This document shows, in pieces, positions 8,725 through 15,724 of a DNA stretch of 64,000 nt. Numbering within the stretch: the first letter of the stretch is position 1; each line of letters begins with the position of its first letter. The DNA lies in assembly GCA_050953085.1 (NCBI GenBank), contig JBMNLX010000001.1:186001-250000 (forward strand), given 5' to 3'. The position numbers and the translations under genes were made by a program. This stretch comes from UBA3946 sp002385755 (GTDB lineage Bacteria; Bacillota_I; Bacilli_A; ML615J-28; CAG-698). The notes beneath the pieces are model-generated. The model made no database searches. It was given only the letters and a program-made list of their open reading frames with translations, and had not been told where the DNA came from.

Positions 8725-9975
8725 ATGGAACCTTTGGCTCATAAAATGCGACCGCGGACGCTGGACGAAGTGATCGGCCAGGCGCACCTGGTCGGGAAGA
8801 ACGGCGTTATCCGCCGGATGGTCGAAAACCGGCGGCTTTCTTCCCTGATACTCTACGGCGACCCCGGCACCGGCAAGACGACGATCGCGCTCGCGGCTTG
8901 CGCCGACCTCGGGTTTCCCCGCCACACGTTTAACGCCAGCACCGACAACAAGGCGACCTTGAAAGAGATTATCGATTTCGCCCGCCTACAACCGGAAACG
9001 GTGATAATCGTCGACGAGATTCACCGGATGAAAAAAGACATCCAGGATTATCTTTTGCCGTTTGTCGAGCGGGGCGATTTGATTTTGATCGGGATCACGA
9101 CCGTTAACCCGTATCATTCGGTGAACCCGGCGATCCGCTCGCGAACTTTGATTTACAAACTGCGCGAGTTGACCGAAGAAGATTTGCGCGTCGCTTTCAA
9201 CCGCGCGCTTGCGAATCTCGATAAAGAACTAAAGTTTTCGCCCGACGCCGAGAATTATCTTATCGGCATGGCGGGCGGCGAGATCCGTTCGCTAATCAAC
9301 ATGGTCGAGGCCGCGGCCTTTGCTTCGCGCGCGGGCGAGGAAATCACTCTCGATCTCGCAAAATCAATCGTCCTCCGTCCCGCCGTCCATATCGATAAAA
9401 GCGACGATAATTACTACGATACTCTAAGCGGCCTGCATAAATCAATCCGCGGCAGCGATCCCGACGCCGCGCTTCATTATCTGGCTAAGCTTCTTACCGC
9501 CGAGGATTTTCTGCCGCTTGTTCGCCGCTTGTACTGCATTTGTTATGAGGATATATCGCTCGCGAACCCGGCGATGGGGCCGAAGGTCAGAGCCGCGTGC
9601 GAGGCGGCGCTTGAGCTCGGGATGCCGGAAGCAAGACTCCCGCTCGCGAGCATCGTCGTCGACATGGCCCTCTCGCCGAAATCAAACAGCACTTATAAGG
9701 CGATTGAGACGGCGATGAAGGATATCGCGGAAGGCAGAAGCGGCCCTTTGCCTTTGCATTTAAAAAATATCGGTTCCTTCGATCCGCGGCAGACGCCGTA
9801 CAAATATCCCCACGATTATCCGGGCTCCTGGGTCGACCAGCAATACCTTCCCGACGCCATCCGCGACCGGAAATACTACTTCCCCAAGGACTCGAGCAAG
9901 TACGAGGAAGCGCTCGGCGAGCGATACCGCGCGATCGAGAACGCGAAAAAGAAAAACAAACAAAACGACCGTTAA
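8725..9975 (+). CDS. rarA: Replication-associated recombination protein A (RarA/MgsA AAA+ ATPase)
   Basis: 416 residues, normal for RarA. It is a clamp-loader-like AAA+ ATPase acting at stalled replication forks. Visible: MRPRTLDEVIGQAHLVG near the start, Walker A GDPGTGKTT near residue 50, Walker B/DExx as VDEIHR near 95, sensor 1 region GITTVNPYHSVNPAIRSR, and the C-terminal tetramerisation region ending KNIGSFDPRQTPYKYPHDYPG. The ribosome-binding site is AGGTGA. A terminator hairpin begins inside the last codons. Confidence 0.95.
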   Translation: MEPLAHKMRPRTLDEVIGQAHLVGKNGVIRRMVENRRLSSLILYGDPGTGKTTIALAACADLGFPRHTFNASTDNKATLKEIIDFARLQPETVIIVDEIHRMKKDIQDYLLPFVERGDLILIGITTVNPYHSVNPAIRSRTLIYKLRELTEEDLRVAFNRALANLDKELKFSPDAENYLIGMAGGEIRSLINMVEAAAFASRAGEEITLDLAKSIVLRPAVHIDKSDDNYYDTLSGLHKSIRGSDPDAALHYLAKLLTAEDFLPLVRRLYCICYEDISLANPAMGPKVRAACEAALELGMPEARLPLASIVVDMALSPKSNSTYKAIETAMKDIAEGRSGPLPLHLKNIGSFDPRQTPYKYPHDYPGSWVDQQYLPDAIRDRKYYFPKDSSKYEEALGERYRAIENAKKKNKQNDR

Positions 9976-9989
9976 ACGGTCGCTTTTTA
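9966..9989. terminator. Bidirectional terminator between rarA and the FtsK-like gene
   Basis: CGACCGT and ACGGTCG form a 7-bp stem with a TAA loop; that TAA is the rarA stop codon. Five T follow on the plus strand and four A precede it, so it may also serve the convergent gene. Confidence 0.75.
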
Positions 9990-11726
9990 TTTGAGATGAC
10001 TTTTTACCGCGTCGATATCCTTTTTCGAAACGAGCGCCGTCTGGAGCCGGCGCGCCTTGATTTGGCTTAAGTAAAAACAATCGCCTTCGGCTTGAAGAAA
10101 AGTCGCGTTTTCGTTATTGATGATTTTTTGCGAGAAAAGGCCGCTTTCGAGTTTAAAAACAAGTTTATTGGGAAAAAGGCTCAATACGATGCTCGTCGCG
10201 TACATCGCGTCGCGAACGACGTATAACACCGTGATTCCCGCTTTTTCCCCGAGTTGGATAATATACATCAACTTGTTTTCGAAATAAGAATATGTTTCCT
10301 TATCACAATCAAGCCGATTGATAATAATGAACTTTCGGCGCATGCGGAGTTCGGAACTATTCTCAATCTCGAGTTTCTTGTTATACTCGTCCATCGAGGA
10401 GACCCCGGCGCCGTTGATCGTTTTCAGTTTCGCGTCGATCTCCGCGATCACCGCCGTCAGGAACTCGTTCACGTCGCCGCCCGTTTCTGTCGGAATGAGA
10501 TTGTGAAGAACAAAGAGCTCGCCTTTCCCGTCGTAAAGCTCGATTTCATAATTGAGCAGGTTTTCTTTTACAAAAAGAGCGAAAACATAGAAATTTACGA
10601 AATTCCTTATGCCGGTCTTCTCGCTGCCGATAAGAAGCAAATGTCCGTTTTGCGAGACGTCAAGCTCGCAGAGCTTGTTTTCGTAAGTTAAGCCGAGCGG
10701 CATGATAAAATTACTCCGCAGGCTGCTTTGTTTCATCAAAAGTTCCCGCATTGTGAGGATTTGCGGGTATTTGTTAACGATTTGAATCATGAGCGCGCTC
10801 CCGTCGCGGGCAAGCAAAAGATCTTCCTCGATAACGTTGTTCAGCCGTTCGAGAAGCTTCGTCGTCTCAAACTCGGAGAAAACGGTGAATTTATAAGTCG
10901 TGACTTTATACGAGACGGTTAAATCAAGATCGCGGTACTCGATATGGAGATTATTGAAAACGGAATGAATCAGGCTCCGCGTTTCGTAGGCGGTTTTTTC
11001 CTGAAAATTATAATTCATGACGTTCTGATATTCTTCCAGAATCTTAAGCGGGACCTGTTGCGCCTTCGCGAAGATATTCTTTTTCTCCGCCGGCTGTCCG
11101 CGGCGGCCGAGGTCATATTTAAAGAAACGGTTAAACCGCTTACCGAGATGCCCGACGTCTTTGACCTTCCGTCCGAAAGTTTTGAATATATCGACGATCG
11201 GCATGTCGATAATGAGCGAGACACCCAGCATCAGGATAAACGCGCCGGCGAGGACGACCCCGACCGTGCCGATTAAGTAATAGACCACGTAAAACATTAC
11301 CGCTCCGAGCATCCCGCCGCCAAGATACATTTCGCTGCCGGAGTTGATGTATTGACGGTACAGGGACCATGTTTCCGCGAAATAGTTCCTGTTCCTTTGC
11401 TTGATTAAATTATGGATCGGAAAATGAGCGAAGATGAGCAAACTGAAACAAATAAACACGCAGCCGATAAAGCGCGGGTTTTTAAAGTCGAAACTCTTAT
11501 GACGCAAAAGACTTAAAAAGCCGTAAAACATTAAAAAGACGATAAAAATCCAATACCAGTCGCCGAAAATAACTTTGAAAAAAACGGCTAAAAAATAGCC
11601 AATCTTCCCCAGACGGCCGAGAATCGTTATCGCGAGTATTATGCATATTACCCCGACGAGTTCGTAGTAAAACAGCGTTTCTTCCTTTTCTTTCTCGTCG
11701 GCGCTGCGCTTCTTCTCTTTACCCAT
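9987..11726 (-). CDS. FtsK/SpoIIIE-like DNA translocase paralogue with degenerate ATPase motifs
   Basis: 579 residues. A charged N-terminus is followed by four membrane segments between about 23 and 175, with the FtsK-like stretch LGGGMLGAVMFYVVYYLIGTVG. The alpha/beta motor region can be followed: IVNKYPQILTMRELL matches the FtsK PNK...V.LREVL segment, and MPLGLTYENKLCELDVSQNG leads to the P-loop. At 367-375, however, the P-loop reads GSEKTGIRN instead of GATGSGKS, and the Walker B region (465-474) reads KFIIINRLDC rather than hydrophobic-DE. The DNA-reading gamma domain is absent; the protein ends where the motor normally ends. ATP hydrolysis is therefore unlikely and a structural or membrane-anchoring role is inferred. 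Family assignment is fairly sure, function is not. Confidence 0.75.
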   Translation of the reverse strand: MGKEKKRSADEKEKEETLFYYELVGVICIILAITILGRLGKIGYFLAVFFKVIFGDWYWIFIVFLMFYGFLSLLRHKSFDFKNPRFIGCVFICFSLLIFAHFPIHNLIKQRNRNYFAETWSLYRQYINSGSEMYLGGGMLGAVMFYVVYYLIGTVGVVLAGAFILMLGVSLIIDMPIVDIFKTFGRKVKDVGHLGKRFNRFFKYDLGRRGQPAEKKNIFAKAQQVPLKILEEYQNVMNYNFQEKTAYETRSLIHSVFNNLHIEYRDLDLTVSYKVTTYKFTVFSEFETTKLLERLNNVIEEDLLLARDGSALMIQIVNKYPQILTMRELLMKQSSLRSNFIMPLGLTYENKLCELDVSQNGHLLLIGSEKTGIRNFVNFYVFALFVKENLLNYEIELYDGKGELFVLHNLIPTETGGDVNEFLTAVIAEIDAKLKTINGAGVSSMDEYNKKLEIENSSELRMRRKFIIINRLDCDKETYSYFENKLMYIIQLGEKAGITVLYVVRDAMYATSIVLSLFPNKLVFKLESGLFSQKIINNENATFLQAEGDCFYLSQIKARRLQTALVSKKDIDAVKSHLK

Positions 11727-11762
11727 CGCCTTCTACCTCTCTTTTTACCATTTTATAATAAT

Positions 11763-11960
11763 GAGATGTAGAAAAAAGTGTGATTTTGCGTGGATGAACG
11801 GATGTTTTAAGAAAAAGAAAACTTAAGGAAATAAACCCGCTCAAAAAAACTAGCGCGGCCTAATAAGCAGTTGGCTGCGCGAACGCGCAACTCGCTAAAT
11901 ATTCCGGATAATATTCACAATCGTATATTTTTGATAATGAATGCGATTTTATTTTTTTAG
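11763..11960 (+). ncRNA. Candidate structured intergenic RNA with terminator
   Basis: This gene-free stretch has a nested stem at 11851-11897: TAGCG pairs with CGCTA, AGTT with AACT and GCGCG with CGCGC around an AA loop, leaving two 5'-side bulges (CGGCCTAATAAGC and GGCT). Downstream, AATCGTAT (11919-11926) pairs with ATGCGATT (11941-11948), one G-T wobble, followed by a T-rich run, which is a plausible plus-strand terminator. A TATAAT near 11755 could be a -10 but has no good -35. The CCTAATAAGC bulge resembles the stop-codon helix of Bacillota tmRNA, but no tRNA-like ends are present. The start is a guess. Confidence 0.3.
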
Positions 11961-11984
11961 TTATCTTATATAAACCACGGAAAA

Positions 11985-12022
11985 AATAATAAAAGCCAAG
12001 GAGTTTTGTAATTCCTTGGCTT
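11985..12022 (-). terminator. Rho-independent terminator after rpmG
   Basis: AAGCCAAGGA (11993-12002) and TCCTTGGCTT (12013-12022) form a 10-bp stem, followed on the minus strand by a T-rich run. Confidence 0.85.
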
Positions 12023-12037
12023 TTATTTCAGTTAATT

Positions 12038-12193
12038 TTATCTCTTAGTTTTTTCGCGATGTAATGTTTGTTTTCGACACTTCGGGCAGAACTTCATTTG
12101 TTCTAACCGATCGGGAGTATTTTTTTTATTTTTTTCCGTTAAATAATTTTCCTCATTACATACCGTACAACGCATCAAGAATGTTACACGCAT
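12038..12193 (-). CDS. rpmG: 50S ribosomal protein L33
   Basis: A 51-residue protein starting MRVTFLMRCTVCNEENYL and ending TLHREKTKR. It has the family pattern, including two CxxC pairs (CTVC and CPKC) that bind zinc, so this is the zinc-containing C+ form. The ATG is preceded by AGGAGG at good distance. It is a single-gene unit with its own promoter and terminator; many Bacillota have rpmG before secE-nusG, which is not the case here. An insertion sequence sits immediately upstream of its promoter. Confidence 0.95.
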   Translation of the reverse strand: MRVTFLMRCTVCNEENYLTEKNKKNTPDRLEQMKFCPKCRKQTLHREKTKR

Positions 12194-12224
12194 GAAAATT
12201 CCTCCTAATTATTTATACCAATTA

Positions 12225-12253
12225 ATTATACTACAAACGCGCGCTAATTGCAA
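12225..12253 (-). promoter_or_regulatory. Sigma-A type promoter of rpmG
   Basis: TTGCAA -35 (12248-12253), 17-base spacer and perfect TATAAT -10 (12225-12230) on the minus strand, about 30 bases upstream of the rpmG ATG. The direct repeat bordering the insertion sequence begins 3 bases upstream of the -35. Confidence 0.85.
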
Positions 12254-12256
12254 GGA

Positions 12257-12282
12257 TTTTTCTTTTTTTATAACGCGATTAG
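12257..12282. repeat. Left copy of 26-bp direct repeat flanking the insertion sequence
   Basis: Identical over 26 bases to 13488-13513. It begins with a T-rich run and ends TATAACGCGATTAG. Its position directly outside both ends of the element is what a target-site duplication would look like. Confidence 0.85.
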
Positions 12283-12330
12283 TGTTATGTTACAATACAT
12301 ATGAGACTTATTGTTGAATAAAAAGCAAAA

Positions 12331-12399
12331 GTGATTTATACTCGACCATGTGAAGAAGAAAACAGGCAAATTTTCTTCTAGGAGAGGAGTATAAATCAC
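12331..12399 (+). promoter_or_regulatory. Hairpin covering the transposase ribosome-binding site
   Basis: GTGATTTATACTC (12331-12343) is complementary to GAGTATAAATCAC (12387-12399), and GAAGAAGAAAA / TTTTCTTC can pair inside. The downstream arm holds the GGAGAGGAG ribosome-binding site and abuts the transposase ATG at 12400. Such structures in insertion sequences block translation from read-through transcripts. Confidence 0.65.
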
Positions 12400-13406
12400 A
12401 TGGCCATTATATCACAAAAATTTCACGATATCAAGACTAAACTACATGCAGTGTTACAGCTTACCGCACGGGAAAGTACTCGGTTTATCACGTGTGCCTG
12501 AAGTATCACATTTCCAAAGCCTCGCTTATGCGTTGGAACAGAGGCCTATGACGGGACTAACGAATCTTTGATGGAGAAGAGTAGGAGACCTCACACGCCG
12601 CATCCCAATAGGTCATACGGATTCTTGAAATAAACAAAATCAAAGACTTGATTAAACGCAATCCCAATATCGGGCTTACGGAACTGTATACGAAACTAAG
12701 GTCGCCAAATCGCTTATTCAAGGCATTATTGCCAGCTTATATCGCGTTTTAATACGAATAGGGTATTACGTCAACAGCTCAAACGCCAAAGAAGCCCTAC
12801 AAGCCTCAAAAAATACCACACACCGGAGCTTTTGGGTGAAAAGATGCAATTAGACGTGAAATATATCCCAAGAGAATGTAACGCGAACGAGAATGACGAT
12901 AATCGGTATTACCAGTACACGATCATCGATGAAGCTAGCAGGGAGAGGTTTATCTATGCCTATAATGAGCTTTCATCGTATAGTTCCGTAGACTTTTTGT
13001 GACAGAGCCCTGTGTCACTTCGGATACGCGCCAAAGATTATTCAAACCGATAACGGTCAGGAATTCTCGTACTTTCAGGAAACCCAGAGAGTTCACCCGT
13101 TTGATCTAGCGTAGTGAGAAACTTGGAATCCTGCATAAAACTATCAAACCCAGGACCCCAAGGCATAACGGGAAAGTGGAACGAAGCCATAGAAGCGATA
13201 ATGAACGATTCTATCGGACTTTAAAATTCTACAGTTTTGAAGATCTTCAAAAACAGATGCGAAGATATTTACGCCGGTCTAACCGTATCGGCATGACGCC
13301 TCTTAATTACAGGACTCCGGTTGAGATGCGGGAATACTTGATTTCCAAACGGTATGGTGAACTTACTCAAAAGCCATTCTCTAAAAAATTCGCGTCCAGA
13401 CAATAA
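12400..13406 (+). pseudogene. Transposase pseudogene with integrase catalytic core
   Basis: From ATG 12400 the frame reads MAIISQKFHDIKTKLHAVLQ and then hits a stop at about residue 33. The remainder continues in other frames: an HTH region (KYHISKASLMRWN), a linker (RRPHTPHPNR), then the DDE core with DVKYIP near 12850, IQTDNGQEF near 13055 and HNGKVERSHR near 13160, ending in an intact C-terminal segment (13176-13406). At least four frameshifts or stops separate these blocks, so it is inactive. The mutations look like drift, not programmed frameshifting, because they are scattered. Confidence 0.85.
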
Positions 13407-13487
13407 GGGGGACACATTCCCCCTTAAACCCCTTTGTTATCTTCTTCTTTCTTATTCTTTTAGTCTCATATCATTTACAATCTTACA

Positions 13488-13513
13488 TTTTTCTTTTTTT
13501 ATAACGCGATTAG
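13488..13513. repeat. Right copy of 26-bp direct repeat flanking the insertion sequence
   Basis: Identical to 12257-12282. It abuts the right inverted repeat of the element. Confidence 0.85.
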
Positions 13514-13600
13514 ACCTTTATTTACGGTGTTTTTCAGTTTGCGCGGGAATAATTATTGCATTGATTAGTTATTATATAGTAAAATTGTTTTAGAGAGAAC

Positions 13601-13783
13601 ATAATAAAAGGGAGGAGATTTGTTAAACGCACTGAAGATTCCGATATTGACTTTTTGGAGATTAACGGGAATGCTATCCAAAAATCGGAATCTCCATATA
13701 GTTTTTTCGCGTTGGAAGAAGAAATCAAAATAACAAAAATTGATGACTTTTCGCCGAATTGGTTTGGCATCCCGCTTACTTAG
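13601..13783 (+). pseudogene. Possible remnant of a minimal nucleotidyltransferase (MntA-like)
   Basis: One frame reads GRRFVKRTEDSDIDFLEI and later YSFFALEEEIKITKIDDF before a stop at 13781-13783. This resembles the G-S-R...SDIDL motif and the following LEEEL...VD segment of the small nucleotidyltransferases that act as antitoxins in HEPN/MNT pairs. The glycine-serine motif and everything before it are missing and no good start codon exists, so it is a fragment. No HEPN partner is seen. It lies between the insertion sequence and the next promoter, a likely dead zone. Confidence 0.4.
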
Positions 13784-13864
13784 GCGAATCTAATTAAGTA
13801 AAGCAAAGGTAGTTTAATGAAGTTTTTCACTTTTGAAAGATTACTACTGTCGCGAATTATTTAT

Positions 13865-13893
13865 TTGCGATAACGGTCAAATTATGATAAAAT
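13865..13893 (+). promoter_or_regulatory. Sigma-A type promoter of the HTH gene and ispG
   Basis: TTGCGA (13865-13870), 17-base spacer and TAAAAT (13888-13893), about 40 bases before the ATG at 13936, which has AAGGAG as ribosome-binding site. Confidence 0.7.
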
Positions 13894-13935
13894 AAATAGG
13901 CAATAATTATTTAATAATATAAGGAGTAATGTCAT

Positions 13936-14418
13936 ATGTTCGAGGAAAAACTAGAAAAACAAGAAGAAACGCGAAAGCCGTTAAAAATGAACCGGAAGGA
14001 AAAACGCCGGCTGCGGATTATAAATCGCCTGATTGAGGGCGAGATCAACGGACCCAAAGCCGCCAAAATGCTTAAAGTCACGACCCGGCAAATCCGCAAT
14101 CTCAAACGCCAGGTTCTTGAAGAAGGCGAAATCGGCGTCGTTCATAAAAACCGTTTTTATAAACCCGTTAACCGATACGAAGAAGATATGCGCAAAGAAA
14201 TCGCCCATATTTACCGCGTCGAATTCCGGAAAAACAAGACTAACTTCACCGAATTCGCGCGGATAATGCAGGAACGCGGGTATAATCTCTCGCGCAGCAC
14301 GATATATAATATCCTGCGGGAAAACCGGATTCGCTCGCCCCAGCGCAAGCGAAAGAAGCGAAGGAAAAAGCAAATCATCCAGGTGACAAATGTTCAGAAC
14401 CAAGACCAAAAAAATTAA
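13936..14418 (+). CDS. Stand-alone transposase-type helix-turn-helix DNA-binding protein
   Basis: 160 very basic residues. Residues about 20-75 form an HTH unit (GPKAAKMLKVTTRQIRNLKRQ) followed by a second helical unit (FTEFARIMQERGYNLSRSTIY) and a basic tail (RSPQRKRKKRRKKQ). This is the layout of the N-terminal DNA-binding half of ISNCY/IS1202-type transposases, but the DDE catalytic domain is absent and no trace of it follows: the next gene, ispG, starts 29 bases before this stop. Codon use matches the host genes and the frame is intact, with a good promoter and ribosome-binding site. It may therefore be a domesticated DNA-binding protein rather than debris. Function unknown; a role in regulating itself and ispG is only a guess. 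Confidence 0.7.
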   Translation: MFEEKLEKQEETRKPLKMNRKEKRRLRIINRLIEGEINGPKAAKMLKVTTRQIRNLKRQVLEEGEIGVVHKNRFYKPVNRYEEDMRKEIAHIYRVEFRKNKTNFTEFARIMQERGYNLSRSTIYNILRENRIRSPQRKRKKRRKKQIIQVTNVQNQDQKN

Positions 14419-15454
14419 TATCGGCAATACCGCGATCGGCGGCGGGGCTCCCGTCGCCATCCAAAGCATGACAACGACCAAAACCAAGGACACGGAAACG
14501 ACCATCCGGGCGATCCGGGAACTTGAGAAAGTTGGTTGCGAGATCATCAGAGTCGCCGTGTTCGATCAAAAAGACGCCGCGGCGCTCGGGGAAATCAAAA
14601 AAAATATTTCCATCCCGCTTGTGGCTGATATCCATTTCGATTACCGACTGGCTCTCGCCGCGATCGAGCAAGGAATCGATAAACTGCGGATTAACCCCGG
14701 CAATATCGGCGGGCTGGAGCGCGTGCGGAAAGTAACGGAGGCCTGCCGGAAAAAGAACATCCCGATCAGGATTGGGATTAATTCGGGGTCGCTCGAAAAA
14801 AACCTGCTTCCGCTATACCATAAAGACCCGGCGGCGGCGCTAATAGAAAGCGCTCGGAGGAATGTCGCGATCCTCGAGTCGCTTGACTTTACCGACATCG
14901 TCCTCTCGCTTAAAGCCACCGACCCGCTTGTTACGATTGACGCTTACCGGCGGGCGGCGCGCGTTTTTCCTTATCCCCTGCATCTCGGTCTTACCGAGGC
15001 GGGATCCTTGTTCTCCGGGACGATCCGTTCTTCGGCCGCTTTGGGTATACTTCTTTCCGAAGGCATCGGCGACACGATCCGTGTCTCGCTTACCGCCGAC
15101 GCCGTCGAGGAAATAAGGGTCGCGAAAGAACTCCTCGCCGCCTTCGGCTTATACAAAAAGCCAACGCTTATCAGCTGCCCCACCTGCGGGAGGATTCAGT
15201 ACGACATGCGGCCGATCGTGGACGAGATTGAACGCTTTCTCGACTGCTTGGGAAATATCGACATCAAGGTCGCGATTATGGGCTGCGCCGTGAACGGTCC
15301 CGGGGAAGCTCGCGAAGCTGATATCGGCGTCGCCGGCGGAAAGGACGGCGCCCTGCTCTTTAAAAAGGGCGAAATCATCGGCCGCCTGAAAACGGTGGAA
15401 ATTGTCCCCGTCCTGAAAGAAGAAATCCTTAAACTAAAAAAAGAAAAAGAGTAA
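14390..15454 (+). CDS. ispG: 4-hydroxy-3-methylbut-2-en-1-yl diphosphate synthase (flavodoxin/ferredoxin)
   Basis: 354 residues, typical for the bacterial enzyme. It converts MEcPP to HMBPP in the non-mevalonate isoprenoid pathway using a [4Fe-4S] cluster. Signatures: GGGAPVAIQSMTTTKTKD at the start, VADIHFDYRLAL near 85, NPGNIGG, the cluster cysteines in CPTCGR near 263 and GCAVNGPGEAREADIGVAGG near 305. It shares a transcript with the preceding HTH gene, with 29 bases of overlap, and ends at a strong terminator. Confidence 0.97.
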   Translation: MFRTKTKKINIGNTAIGGGAPVAIQSMTTTKTKDTETTIRAIRELEKVGCEIIRVAVFDQKDAAALGEIKKNISIPLVADIHFDYRLALAAIEQGIDKLRINPGNIGGLERVRKVTEACRKKNIPIRIGINSGSLEKNLLPLYHKDPAAALIESARRNVAILESLDFTDIVLSLKATDPLVTIDAYRRAARVFPYPLHLGLTEAGSLFSGTIRSSAALGILLSEGIGDTIRVSLTADAVEEIRVAKELLAAFGLYKKPTLISCPTCGRIQYDMRPIVDEIERFLDCLGNIDIKVAIMGCAVNGPGEAREADIGVAGGKDGALLFKKGEIIGRLKTVEIVPVLKEEILKLKKEKE

Positions 15455-15471
15455 AAACTACTCTTTTTTTT
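15444..15471. terminator. Terminator after ispG, usable in both directions
   Basis: AAAAAGAGTA (15444-15453) pairs with TACTCTTTTT (15459-15468) around a 5-base loop, with a T-run on both strands. The convergent copZ-like gene ends about 25 bases further on. Confidence 0.8.
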
Positions 15472-15495
15472 ATGTTCAAATCGCGTTTAAATTTT

Positions 15496-15708
15496 CTACG
15501 CTTTCTTAATGGATACGACGTCATAACCGGCGTTCTCGACCGCGTCAATAATCACCCGGTCTTCGACGGGTTTGCTTAAGGAGAGAACGACGTTTTTATC
15601 CTTGAGGCTTACATTCGCGACGACGCCGTCAAGGCTGTTTAAAGCCCGCTCGATGCGGCGAACGCAATGCTCGCAACTCATGCCTTTTATTTTCACGACT
15701 TTTTTCAT
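15496..15708 (-). CDS. Copper chaperone CopZ-like heavy-metal-associated domain protein
   Basis: 70 residues from the ATG behind GGAGG (the longer upstream frame would run into rmuC and is rejected). A single HMA domain: KIKGMSCEHCVRRIERAL carries the metal-binding GMxCxxC motif near residue 9, and the C-terminal AVENAGYDVVSI closes the ferredoxin-like fold. Family knowledge: such proteins carry Cu(I) to a P-type ATPase or repressor. No copper ATPase is seen nearby. It lies 16 bases after rmuC and is probably co-transcribed. Confidence 0.85.
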   Translation of the reverse strand: MKKVVKIKGMSCEHCVRRIERALNSLDGVVANVSLKDKNVVLSLSKPVEDRVIIDAVENAGYDVVSIKKA

Positions 15709-15724
15709 TTCATCACCTCCGGAG

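Larger units (their letters stand above)
12283..13487 (+). mobile_element. Decayed insertion sequence, integrase-core (IS481-like) type
   Basis: About 1205 bp bounded by imperfect inverted repeats: both ends begin TGT and share ATATGAGACT at positions 17-26 from the tip (18 of 26 positions match). TGT tips are typical of the IS481 group and relatives. The element carries one transposase reading frame broken by several frameshifts, so it is not autonomous. A 26-bp direct repeat flanks it. Target duplications this long are known for the IS1202 group, whereas IS481 elements usually make shorter ones; the family label is therefore tentative. Confidence 0.8.

Noticed and set aside
11840..11900. 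tmRNA (ssrA) gene
   Set aside because: Only the CCTAATAAGC helix-like part fits. There is no tRNA-like 5' or 3' end, no T-loop and no sensible tag peptide, so it is reported only as a candidate structured RNA.
12270..12295. Xer dif site at the left end of the insertion sequence
   Set aside because: TTATGTTA is present, but the two half-sites with a 6-8 base centre that dif needs cannot be found.
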